This document shows positions 53,960 through 64,000 of a DNA stretch of 64,000 nt, one piece after another. Made by a program: the position numbers and the translations under genes. Source of the DNA: Ophiura sarsii (Eukaryota > Echinodermata > Ophiuroidea > Amphilepidida > Ophiuridae); assembly GCA_035610835.1 (NCBI GenBank), contig CM069447.1, positions 57,171,048 to 57,235,047 on the forward strand, read 5' to 3'. Every line of letters starts with the position of its first letter. Position 1 is the first letter of the stretch. Under the pieces are notes generated by a model that did no database searches, was not told where the DNA came from, and saw nothing but the letters and a program-made list of their open reading frames with translations.

Positions 53960-55130
53960 AAGGCCCTCTGGAGAGTCAAGGGGACAACATTTTTTTCTAC
54001 GCATGCGTCCGATCGCTTTGGATTTGTCCACTAAAATTTTGGACAAATGCCTAATGAGTATGTGCTGCATGGCAAGTGACACAACTTCTTATAATGCGCT
54101 AATCAACCGTAGATCTAACCCCCGGGCTCCGGCCAGTTTGGGGTGGAAAAGCCCAATCAGGAAAAGTTCACGGAAAAGATTCAGGCGTTGACGGTTCAAT
54201 GGTATATCACAGATAGGCAAAGTGGGTATATCCAGTGACAGTTGCATATCCCTTGGTAGGGCCTATATAATATTTAATTTTGACTAAAGCAGCCGACAAT
54301 GCATTGATTGATGATAACATCCAGAAGTGGTTTGATGTGATAATAATGCCGCCATGAGGATCGAGCCGTGTAGCGAGGGGCCACGCCGAACTATGATCGA
54401 GAGTGACCAATAACGCGCCGCAATGCGGACCACTGGCGCGCGGCGGGCCGGCACATCCAACATGCGCGAATCAGTGGCGTAGCCAGCTTTAAACAGGGCA
54501 GGGGGGAGGGGGTGGACTTATCACTGCAGTAAAAAGTCCGAGTTGTATACCGACGAAAGGCATGATGTACAGTCAATAAAACTATACGGTAGTGCCCACA
54601 TGTTGTGGCGAATATAGGGCCTACACTTACTTGCAACAGAGTGACAGTGGAATCCGGGGGCCGACTATACGACCGTAAGTACAGAGCGACAGTAGAATCC
54701 GGTGTTTAATTTTTTTTAATTGAGTGTATTGTTAATAGACTAGTCCCGGTTCTGAGCACTTCTCTAGCCCGCCCGGCCCGTGGGCCTAAATGAGACACCG
54801 TGCACTTTGCGCCGTGCATGCTATAACCATCTAATGATTGGAAGCGTAGCAGCATAAAGTATTATGAGAAAATGTGTACATAGGCCTATCTCCTAAGATT
54901 CTGGAGATTCGGAGTCTACCATCGGACCGGCCTTTCAGTTGACCTACGCATAGGAGCATCGTCGAAGCGAGAATGTCCCCTGTAACCTTTTTCAAGATCT
55001 TTGGCACTGAAATTAAAATGTTGGTTCATTATAGAGGGAATCCACTTTACTCATACGTGCCCATAATCACCCTTCAAAGGTACAAGACTTGATCGCGTCT
55101 ATCAATAGTTGTCTGATTGCCTTTCCACAT
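53960..55130. other. Noncoding stretch, no gene seen
   Basis: A lone hAT-like end CAGTGGCGTAGCCAGC lies at 54472 without a partner. No genes recognised. Confidence 0.55.
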
Positions 55131-55131
55131 A

Positions 55132-56235
55132 TACAGGGTGTCCCAAAAGTCTATGCACGACTTTGAAGCTTTGTATTTCACAAAATATAAGTCGTATTGA
55201 AAATATGAATACATATTTAGAAAGAGGAGATGTGGGAAATAATTTTGATACCAAACATTGGAGTAACATCTGTTTGTAATGCCACCCTAGAAGTAAAATA
55301 TGTATTACTGCAAAAATGTAATTTTATACTTCGGAGGAATAAAGTTCATAAGTCCATACCTATTGAGATTAACAAAAATACAAGTAGAGTTGGTTACACG
55401 GATCCGTCAATTGTAATATTTAAAAGTTTACATTACAGTGATATCATCATAATAACAAACTATATCACACATACATTTTCGTTTCTATAGTGAAATATAA
55501 TTTAAATGTTTTCCATGTATACAGAGACGTGTGGTAATGCAAAAACACAGACCTAAACAATTGAATAACGTAACAGAGAAGTGAACACACACATCACACA
55601 GCTGTCAAACATGTTAAAATTTAAACTTAGCGGATTATTTTAATGCTGCTTGAAGGCCTCATCGAAGGTTGTTTTACCCATTTAGAATATATATGTTCTT
55701 GTGTTCAAAAATGTATCCACCAACTTCAGAATGGATATTCTTCCTGGTGCGCGTTTCACTTCGAAATGTTTTCTGAACTTTTGTTGAGTAAGTTGAACTG
55801 AATGTGTTTCAGCGTAGAACCATACAATTTGTATTCGCTTATCTATGCTGTAAACCATCTTGAATGAATACTTTGGCTGTGCAATGTTGTCTACTACGCT
55901 TATTTATGTTGTGAGTGACCGAGTTTGGTAAAGTAACATTAGTGTTGTGTAGAAGCAGTGAACTGTGACTAATGCGCAACGTTGCTTTTATACCGTTAAT
56001 TTATGCGCACCTTTAGCAACAATGTGTGGTACTTGGTATGGGTTGGTCTGGCACACGGCCAATGACTTTCAACCAGTTTTATAATGTTGTGGGTTCACCA
56101 ATAGGGTTGTGTTTGGTACCAAATGAATTTCCCAATTCTCGTCTATCAAAATATGGTTAAATTTATACCATATGATTTATATTTTATGAGATATGACTCT
56201 TCAAAAACGTGCATAGACTTTTGGGACACCCTGTA
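55132..56235. mobile_element. Mariner-like non-autonomous element, 1.1 kb
   Basis: The ends TACAGGGTGTCCCAAAAGTC and its complement are perfect for about 29 bp and continue imperfectly for about 120 bp (for example AATTTTGATACCAAA against TTTGGTACCAAATG). TA lies at both borders. The open frame at 55230-55490 does not resemble a transposase, so it is non-autonomous. Confidence 0.9.
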
Positions 56236-56239
56236 CATG

Positions 56240-56880
56240 TATTTCGACATGAATATTGCGTCTCCCAATTCGTTTATTAAAGCTAGCTAAATTTGGTACA
56301 AGAACTAACTTTCTTGAAATGAAGTTGTACCAAAGATTTTCTAGAAATTCATCGGTTGTACAGATTTAAAAAAAATGGTAATCATGGTAGATTTAACATT
56401 GGTATAAACGGTCTCCTTTCTCATGTTGTACGATTGGCTATGGTCTGTTTTGGAAATGTGTTTGCTTTGTGTATCCAAATAGCTTACAGTTGTATATTAG
56501 CCTAGCTATAACAAGCTATAAAAATGACATCTCTGAATGTATTTTAAACAAAGTATGCAAAGGAGAAATGGTTGGGCACACTGGTAAAATGGTTTTACAA
56601 CAAGTGTTGCTATCATTATCAAAGTGAACTCAACTTCAATCACTTATTTATCGAGCAATAATATATTGTTTTACGCATTTTAATTTGTTTAGATTATAAA
56701 GTTAAATAAATCCAGAGATAAATGATAGATAGAAAAATAGATTAAAAAAAGAATAGAAAAAAACTATAAAAGCATTGGCGGCCTTTATAAATTATAAAAA
56801 AATGACATAAAAATGATGTTACATACATCCACAAACAAGTGTTTTTTTTTTTTTTAAAAACCAAAAAAATAGAAAACAAC
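56240..56880. other. Noncoding stretch, no gene seen
   Basis: AT-rich, no recognised features. Confidence 0.5.
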
Positions 56881-56887
56881 AACGAAT

Positions 56888-56960
56888 ACACGGAGATTCG
56901 AACCCGTGATTGCCGATTGCAAACGATATGGCCAACGTATGCACGCCACAGAGATCGACG
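56888..56960 (-). other. tRNA-like sequence (pseudo-tRNA or SINE head)
   Basis: The minus strand has CACGGGTTCGAATCTCCGTG, a full T arm, and CTGTGGCGTGCATACGTTGG near the A-box position. Acceptor and anticodon stems do not pair cleanly. Confidence 0.5.
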
Positions 56961-56964
56961 AGTG

Positions 56965-58300
56965 TAATTGTGTCAGTTTTATTATTTAACCATTGATTCT
57001 TATATTTATAACGAACGAATTTTTATCGTGCCATTTTTGACATTTTAAACCATATTTATATGTTACTCTCGCACAAAATGTGTTTGTAATGTGATTATAA
57101 TCCTTATTTTGGAAAGAATGGTAAAAACGTTGACATTTCGAACACAATAAATGGCATCTTGTATACTGTTTATACGGTCGCTCGATTGAACGTTGTGTGA
57201 CGTATTGCATTGCATTATTCATGTTACGATCTGTTTATGTATGCTTTTGTTATACTTCTCAATCGCTCATCGCCAACTCTGTACAAGAAACTTCATGCGC
57301 TGTCCCAACGCTGTCGTTAGAGAACAATAGAAAAGTCCCTTCGACTCTCCAGAGGGCGTTATCTGCGACCTTTGACTGGGTTCACGGGGTTAATCATATT
57401 AATGAGCAAATATGCAAATGAGCTAAGTGTCCCCTCCTATTATATATACTCCTTGGTCGATTACTGATCTATCTCATAATCCATGTAATCTGCTGGAGTA
57501 AACAGGCGAAGTCGTGCGGGGACCAATCGCTTGTCGATAGAGTGAAACAAATTTGCTGTACAAATGAATGCAGCTCGCCTATTATACAAGGCCCGCGTGG
57601 ATATGTCTCCATTATTTTACCTAGACCCAATGGTGGCTTTACTATCATTCATGATTCATCATACTAAGTATAGCGAAGCTACACTTACTACACTTGCTAT
57701 ACACTTTACATGTTACGGTACCTATATTTGGGACTACTCCATCCCGAGTCGCGAGTGTTCTTCTTCAGGTTCAGAATACGTTTCTTTCGCATATTGTGTA
57801 AACAGCGGATTGTCCCAGTTGATGGACATTATTGTGAGCCCTTTCTTTGACAGATTCGAGATTATTGTATCTCGCCTCTGTAATAAAAGGCATCGCATAA
57901 ACTGGGTCGTAATTAGTAGGAGCTGTCTCACACACACACACCCCCACACTGAATTAAACGGCGGCCATCATGGATATCCGGGAGTCGGAAACCATGCACT
58001 AAATAGCTGGGTAAAATAGTTTATAAAATTAATTATAAATCACCTAAGTGGTTAATTAGAATATTATTATAATATTTTAGTAATATGTATTACTTTGTAT
58101 GACTTTGTATAGTCAGAATTATAGTCGGTATGATATATATTTCATATTTTAAATTACGAAATAATGAGATAACATCAACCATACGTTAGAACTGTCATTG
58201 AGCAAGGATATATTATATTCAGGATGAGACTTCTCCTTTCATCAAAGCGCTGATTACAGTATTCCAGGGTGTATACAGTATATGTTGTGAGCGCCCTCTA
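56965..58300. other. Noncoding stretch with octamer and TATA-like words, no gene seen
   Basis: ATGCAAAT (57411) and TATATATA (57442-57450) are close together, a combination found in some snRNA, histone or LTR promoters, but no product was recognised downstream. Frame 57564-58019 has no known domain. Confidence 0.45.
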
Positions 58301-58319
58301 TAGAAGTTGTGGTACAATA

Positions 58320-58730
58320 TGGAAGAAAGAGTATTCGTCGCGGTATCGCTGTAATTCGTACAACGCAAGTGTTATACGAATTAGGGCGGAGACTTTCGCA
58401 CAACTATTGTATAAAAAGAGACTCCCTAATGTAATTATTGTTGTAATAATTCGACAGGGGAGGCCCCTGTTATTCGTACAACTATTGTAATTGTACATTA
58501 TAACTTGGGAGGGTGTTAAGTATAGGCCTAACAGTTGTAAAAAAATAGGGGAGTCTCTTTATTCGTACAACAACAACTCATCGTATAAGAGTCCCTTCTC
58601 ATTCATTGTAAAAAATAAGAGGGAGTCCCTGTAATTCGCCTAATTGTTAGTTATAGAAGGGGTCCTCTGTCCTCGCACAGCTATAATGATTGTTGTAAGT
58701 GAAGATCAGAGGATCTCTTGTAATTCATAA
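58320..58730 (+). repeat. Diverged ~100-bp repeats around TATTCGTACAAC
   Basis: TTCGTACAAC recurs near 58356, 58470 and 58560, each near GAGACTCCC or GGGAGTC words; a degenerate form ATTCGCCTAATTG is near 58635. A palindrome CAGGGGAGGCCCCTG lies at 58455. The block ends in a G run at 58756-58780. Confidence 0.55.
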
Positions 58731-58789
58731 CTTGTTGCGTAACTTGTTGAAGACCGGGGGGGGGGGGGGGGGGGGGGGGGCGGTCTAGT

Positions 58790-59335
58790 GCGGGACTGTC
58801 TCGTCCCTGTAATAGGCAGGGGGAAGGGAGTCCCTAGTACATGTAGGGCGGATATCCCGGTAGAGGATCCCCCTCCTCCCCTTTTTTGACCTGGGGTGGG
58901 GGTGGTCAATGTGATATCATCCCCCTGATTTTTCATATAGTGTAGTGATGGCAATTGAAATAAAGTGATTGCTTTTCAATAAAATATGGTCAAAAGTACA
59001 CCATCACCAAATCGCACCAAATGGGTTCGAAAACAGCTTTTCCCAGCACTCTCTATAAATGTCATGGGCATGTCATGGACGTATGGGAGGCTCAAGAGCC
59101 GATTGTTTAACCCCTCCTACTTTGCATGTATAGTCTATGGGGAGAGCATTGTGTAGGCTATATCCTCCATTATGCGGTATCATAAACTGAAAACCGGCCC
59201 CATGGGGAATTTTCCGAACAATTCCCTGTAAACTTTAATTACTGATTCGAATACCCATGGCGGGTTACCTGCCATGGAATACCTAAAAGCAGACGACATA
59301 GATAACCCTTACGGGGCTTATAAGCTGTAGGATTT
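58790..59335. other. Noncoding stretch, no gene seen
   Basis: No recognised feature. Confidence 0.5.
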
Positions 59336-59337
59336 CT

Positions 59338-59571
59338 ATGGCAGACGATACAAACAGCGCCACCAACAATGGGACACCAGCTTCAGATCAGCAAATTGAG
59401 TGGCACTGCCCTGAGTGTTGTTGCGCAAAACCCGGGTTTTGGACAGTTAGTGTCTGCTCAAAACCCGGGTTCACCGCTACCCGGCTTCTGGATGCTATAC
59501 CGGTTAGTTTTACATTGCAGACTATCTCAGCAGACAAGGTAAACAGCACACCACACCATACAACCATGTAA
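59338..59571 (+). CDS. Uncertain 77-aa ORF overlapping the CCCGGG repeat
   Basis: The frame starts MADDTNSATNNGTPASDQQI, continues EWHCPECCCAKPGFW and then runs through two AAAACCCGGG palindromes. The N-terminus looks more protein-like than its surroundings and the CxxC pair could bind metal, but the second half is repeat DNA. I do not recognise it. Probably spurious or a repeat-borne fragment. Confidence 0.2.
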   Translation: MADDTNSATNNGTPASDQQIEWHCPECCCAKPGFWTVSVCSKPGFTATRLLDAIPVSFTLQTISADKVNSTPHHTTM

Positions 59572-59692
59572 CATAAATCATCTCGGCCGGACGCCCTGAA
59601 TGATTCATCTTTCATGCACTATATTTTACATACCACAAGAAAAATTACAATAATCAGTTATGATACCTTAAAATACGATGTAAATAATGTGA
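59430..59692 (-). repeat. Dispersed repeat with AAAACCCGGGTTTT palindromes, copy B
   Basis: Inverted copy of 36040-36270. It shares GTGCATGAAAGATGAATCAT, TTTATGTTACATGG and the ACATCGTATTTTAAGGTA segment. It has two CCCGGG palindromes (59426-59441 and 59459-59470) at its inner end, fewer than copy A. Confidence 0.8.
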
Positions 59693-59699
59693 CTTCTGC

Positions 59700-60140
59700 C
59701 TACTGGCCGCCGGCTCACAATTACAAAGGCGGCTGCGAGGAAAGAAACGCGTATCCTGCATGCAAGACATGTATTGTAAACTTGTATCATTCATTCCATT
59801 TTAATTCGTACTGCTCAAATTAAATTGTCATGCAATTTGTAATGCAAGCAATACCTCGGCACTTCTAGTCTAACTGACGATGTTTATTTGTCAAGTAAGC
59901 AATGGTAGGGTTGTCAAATCAATCGAATTAGTTTTGCATTGTTTTTAATTTGATCGCAATTCCAATGATTCGTATCATATCTTGTTTGATTCGTAGGCGA
60001 CAGTAACAGAATCGTAGCATGACAAGTTTCCTGCATTACAATTTTTATTTATCCGTTTGACGAATTTTCTTCAACAAATGACGATATATTTTTGTCAGTG
60101 CATTTGTTGGTTGTATAGATGGTGTGACCGGTGACGTCAT
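59700..60140. other. Noncoding stretch, no gene seen
   Basis: No recognised feature. Confidence 0.5.
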
Positions 60141-60147
60141 GTATTTA

Positions 60148-60423
60148 CAAATGGGACACCCTCTGTTGATTCCCTCCAGGCAGAATATACAGTAAAGTTA
60201 ATGAAGACAACATGAAATGTTTTTCTAATGAATTGTAAAACTCATTTATTTTTAATTTTGTGTGTGAAATGCGATAGCTTATAGCATTCCTAAGCAAGTT
60301 TAAAGACAGTTTTGATAACAATTTGCTGTGACACCACAATCTAGTTAGAAAACCTGATCTGGCCTATGTAAACTATAGGAACTCTTGCCCGGTGTGTTTT
60401 GTCTCAAATCAACAGAGGGCGTC
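60148..60423. mobile_element. Possible small inverted-repeat element
   Basis: GGACACCCTCTGTTGATT and the complement of AATCAACAGAGGGCGTCC form inverted ends of 18 bp with one mismatch. AAATG lies near both borders, but the duplication is imperfect. No coding capacity. Confidence 0.5.
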
Positions 60424-60794
60424 CTAAATGTAAACAACGGTCACCTCATCTATAATGTGAACAAAATTGTGCTCTGAGTGCACCTAATGTTTCCGATCCC
60501 GGTCGAGGCTGACACGTGAAAATACCAAAATGTTCTTTGAAGTTGGTAGAATTAAACCTTAGTGGACATCTTTGCCAACTTGGATGGTTGATTGACCTTC
60601 GACCTCTAGCATGTCTTCAAACCAGGCTTTAATCAATTTTTAAACACTACTATTGTAAACAACGGTCACATCATGTATAAGTTAGTAAGACATCTTATTA
60701 TTAGGAATATTCCAAGACCTTAATCTCACTAGAAAAACATAAATTTGACCTAAAAGTCACTCTTTAAAATCATAGTTCAGATTCCGCTGAAGAT

Positions 60795-60990
60795 TATGCA
60801 CTTATCAATTGCAACCCCGGCCCCTGGGTATAGGGCGAGGACAACGCGGGGACTGTAATGGGGACGTAAAACAAACGTTGCACGGCTATGATGGGGCGTG
60901 TACTGAGGACGAACAAAGTGTGCCCCCGCAAGAGTGCACAAATGCACACCCGGGCGTAGCTAGGGTGTACATATACATAGCGGGGGCTAA
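60795..60990. repeat. GC-rich dispersed repeat, copy 2, split by a MITE
   Basis: Begins ATGCACTTATCAATTGCA like 52586. It is interrupted at TAA (60988) by a Harbinger-type element and resumes at 61805 (GCTAGTGTACACAAATTG). Confidence 0.6.
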
Positions 60991-61801
60991 GGGGTCGTCC
61001 AAAATTATCGCCATTTCCACTTACGTACAGAGCGTACGTAACTTTTTACCCCCTCCCCCTCGAGTTACGTACGCAATAAATGGCGAAATTTTCATGGCTT
61101 GATATACCCTCATGTTTAATTAAAAACCATTGTATTAAAGGCGAATTGCCGTATACAACATAAGAAACTGTACGGTACACAATATAGAAAAATAAACTTA
61201 TTGTATATCTCTGGTGTTGATTCTGCCGTTCTTTTCTTTGGTAAAAATTATCATTTTCTTTGATGAATAATTATCAAAAATTATCAAGATATTTGAAACA
61301 AATGGCACATGTATTTAATGCTTTTAAATACAGAAATGATAAACAACTACACTATGAACTTGAGCCATGGATTGTTTTAAAAACACAGAAGCCAAATTGC
61401 TTCGTGTACATGAAACATTTTTGTCAGTGGCGTAGCTAGGTATTTCATATAGGGGGGGGGGGGGGGGGGGGGGGAGAAATGACAGTGAACCGACAAGATT
61501 ATTATGGCAAAAGAAATGTTCGCGTAGTGTGCGAAAATGTTCGACATTCCCAATTGTTGGTATTATTGATGTACATTTTGGGTATACAAGCTTATACCAA
61601 AAAATATTTCATTTTGGAGACACACGTGCGCGTAGCGCGCGAAAAATGTCTATAAATTCTTTTATTTTGTACTTAAAAAACACCACCCCTCTCTTAAGAT
61701 CGCCATTTAAGTTACGTACGGTTGGGGTATATTTCGACCTCCTCCCCCTGTAACGTACGCTCTGTACGTAACTGAAAATGGCGAAATTTATGGACGACCC
61801 C
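60991..61801. mobile_element. Harbinger-type element, TAA target duplication
   Basis: The ends GGGGTCGTCCAAAATTATCG and (complement) GGGGTCGTCCATAAATTTCG continue as inverted repeats for about 55 bp, including TTACGTACAGAGCGTACGT. TAA is duplicated (60988-60990 and 61802-61804). It is 811 bp, without transposase. Inside is a truncated hAT-like end, CAGTGGCGTAGCTAGG (61427), followed by a G run (61453-61474). Confidence 0.9.
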
Positions 61802-61809
61802 TAACGCTA

Positions 61810-63285
61810 GTGTACACAAATTGTTTACACCGGGGCGTAGTCTAGGGTGAATTCAGCCAATAATGGCGCAGTGCATCAACGCTTTTGCCCCGAATGCGAC
61901 TTGGTCCGATATGTTTCACTGGGCTTTGGAAATTCCCCTAATCAAGATGAATAAACCACAGTCAACATTCTATTTTGGTTTCTTATGCTTAAATGCATTA
62001 TTTTGTGTATTTTTCAAGCCTAAAAGACATCTGGACCCATTGCACATGACATAAACAATAACAATATAGATATTTTCTCAACATTCAAGTTAATATAATC
62101 TGAAGTATGTTACAAAACCATGTTTCTCACAAGTTCACTTTTAATGCAAATCGGACCAATCGGATGTATAGGTATCATGTGCAGGGGCGTCAATCCTGCA
62201 TTAGGCTACAAGGCCCGTGGTGCCCTAAAAACCGTCACCAAATTTAAATATTCGCCTTTCATCAAAGCTGGTTGCTATATGGCATAATTCCCGTGTGCAA
62301 CCAACCGGCTGCATCATAATGGAAACTCACCCCATGCAGTTAGCAAGTAGTACCGCCCGTACACGGCCCGAATATAAATATGATTGCTTGGTTGTACACG
62401 CGCACTGGGCAATTCTCTCGTAGTAATTGATAACAATAGGTTTACCAAACCGAATTAATAGCGCTCCTAGGCGGGCAATTTATGTCATGTATGGACGAGG
62501 GGGACATGTCCCCCCAGGTTTTGAGGTGGGGTGGACATAATATCAAATGTCCCCCCCCCCCACCCCCCCACCCCCGTTTTGAGTTTGCATGTGATCGAAA
62601 TAGAACATTTTAGAAGCACCTAATAGTACGTTAGTTTGACAAGAGGAATCATGGAATTATGATGGTCAAAAATACACAGACGCATGTGACCCAAAGATGT
62701 AACATGTTTGGGATAGAAGCTTGTTTGAAGCAAAAATGTACCTCAATCATAGCAAAAATAAATGTGAACTCAAATATTTTCGCGCGTTACGCGCGCATTT
62801 GTTTCGGTTCACTTTCACATTCTTGCACCCCACACATATCAAAAACCTACTAACGGCACTGCGAACCACACGGAATATGTGGAGGACGTTCAAAACGTCG
62901 TACTGGAACATTTAAGTGTTAGAAATGCCAAATTTTGATCCATTATAATGGGTCTTGAACCACACCAAATATTCATTTGTATCACAATTCAACAACGAAC
63001 ATTTAAATAAAATATCGGTCAAAGTGCCCACTAAATCACACCAATGGGTTCGAAAATTGAAGAAAAAAATTCGAGCTCAAAGATATTTTAATACACAAAG
63101 TAAGCATGGGTTTATGTTTGGTATGCCATAATAAAACTAAATTAATAACCCTTTATTATTTTTTTAATTTTATTCCAATCTGATGTTGAACAAGAAATAT
63201 GCTTCCTTCACCAACCATGAGAGCTCAACATTAAATTGGCCCGATTGCATCGATTACAAACTTGTAAGATATAGGCCTACAATGT
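61810..63285. other. Noncoding stretch, no gene seen
   Basis: Palindrome GGGGGACATGTCCCCC at 62499-62514 and C runs at 62550-62575. Several short frames lack any recognisable domain. Confidence 0.55.
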
Positions 63286-63294
63286 CCGCAGTGA

Positions 63295-63563
63295 CAGACG
63301 ATGCCGGACATTGGCTCGTTCACGAAAGTTTAAGGTTAAATTATGCGTACGAGGTTACGTGATCAAGCCAATGGGAACACCGGTTAACGACGGATTCAAT
63401 TCAAAAAATGATACTGGAGATGGTTATCCAACTCCAGCGGTTTTAGGATGAAATCATTTATCTCCATCGTGCGATGTATTTTCTGAGGTCTTATAATCAA
63501 AATCCATTTGACATTGAAACTGACGGCGATTCAGGTACGGCCATTCGTGTCCAACGTCGTCTG
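63295..63563. mobile_element. hAT-like MITE, CAGACGATG family, complete copy
   Basis: Inverted ends CAGACGATGCCGGACA and (complement) CAGACGACGTTGGACA bracket 269 bp. The 8-bp duplication CGCAGTGA flanks it (63287-63294 and 63564-63571). The CAG start and 8-bp duplication suit hAT. Partial relatives lie at 16024-16262 and 53714-53950. Confidence 0.88.
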
Positions 63564-63571
63564 CGCAGTGA

Positions 63572-64000
63572 ATCGTTTACTTTAAATCCCTCTTGTGATG
63601 TTGTCACATACAGGTGCAGAGAACAACTACCGGTGACTTGCAACATTACAATCGCCATCACTACACTCAATCTAGAGGGCAGTATTAAAGAGACCAAGTA
63701 GGGACCGGACCAGACACACAAGCACCGTAAGTCATACAGAATTAAGTAAATACTATTACCAACCTTAATAGCACATACACAGCCAGTCCAGAGTTCCACA
63801 AATTTCACTTATCGTACAGCTTCAGAGTGCTATAAATTTGACATCTTAAATAACCTGATTAATTATATCCCAACTTGGTGCTTGTGTGTTTGGTAGATGA
63901 TTGTTTATCTTGATCAGTGTTGCTTGCTACGGAGCGTTTAAAGTGCCATTAGATGGCTACATAATTATCTTGACAAGTCGACATATTATCAACGTTATGT
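63572..64000. other. Noncoding stretch to the window end, no gene seen
   Basis: No recognised feature. Confidence 0.5.

Noticed and set aside
57564..58019. 151-aa frame as a gene
   Set aside because: No recognisable domain or splice context and irregular composition; an octamer and TATA word upstream are too weak to support a gene.

Overview
The window looks like repeat-rich intergenic and intronic DNA from a marine deuterostome invertebrate, most likely an echinoderm, with a hemichordate or cephalochordate as the alternative. The signs are spliced, phase-1 HYR (hyalin repeat) exons, Ty3/gypsy elements with integrase ahead of reverse transcriptase (the Gmr1-like, deuterostome-associated arrangement), Penelope-like and Tx1/L1-like retroelements, many MITEs, and AT-rich noncoding sequence with long G runs. 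It is not prokaryotic: there are no operons, and most long reading frames are transposon remains or shadows.

Host gene content is small. A minus-strand gene model runs from about 19.1 kb down to 7.4 kb: a discoidin (F5/8 C)-like exon (19001-19138), an unrecognised Cys-rich exon (12293-12565) and three HYR exons (9422-9664, 8453-8695, 7371-7604). The last four share phase 1-1 borders, as expected of a mosaic extracellular protein. That they all belong to one gene is inferred.

Mobile elements, left to right. A young LTR element (1-6857; LTR copies about 1% different; tRNA-Pro primer site) has integrase before RT-RNase H. It is broken by an antisense LINE fragment, a poly-G tract, and a 1,690-bp DNA transposon (2981-4670) with 30-bp inverted termini, an 8-bp target duplication and two arrays of a 20-bp palindrome; this transposon also carries a histone-type 3' stem-loop. 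At 10.4-11.7 kb lie Penelope-like GIY-YIG remains with a complete hammerhead ribozyme fold (10993-11063, minus strand) and a perfect 76-bp inverted repeat. From 26 to 36 kb a Tx1/L1-like LINE is scattered in collinear pieces among other LINE fragments, two nearly identical TA-flanked MITEs and tRNA-like sequences. From 36 to 43 kb there are an hAT-like MITE (8-bp duplication), a Mutator-like MITE (11-bp duplication) and a tRNA-derived SINE family. At 44.1-51.4 kb is a nest: a foldback element hit by a complete Gmr1-like retrotransposon (44197-50241, 5-bp duplication, SCAN-like Gag), itself hit by a MITE, with a Harbinger-type MITE near the foldback apex. From 52 to 64 kb there are further inverted-repeat elements, including mariner-like, Harbinger-like and hAT-like ones.

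The most unusual theme is that several unrelated repeat families carry arrays of short palindromes (CCAGTATCG/CGATACTGG, CTAGTC/GACTAG, AAAACCCGGGTTTT, TGACAAA/TTTGTCA), two of them arranged as subterminal arrays around a unique core. All assignments rest on reading the sequence; no searches were run.
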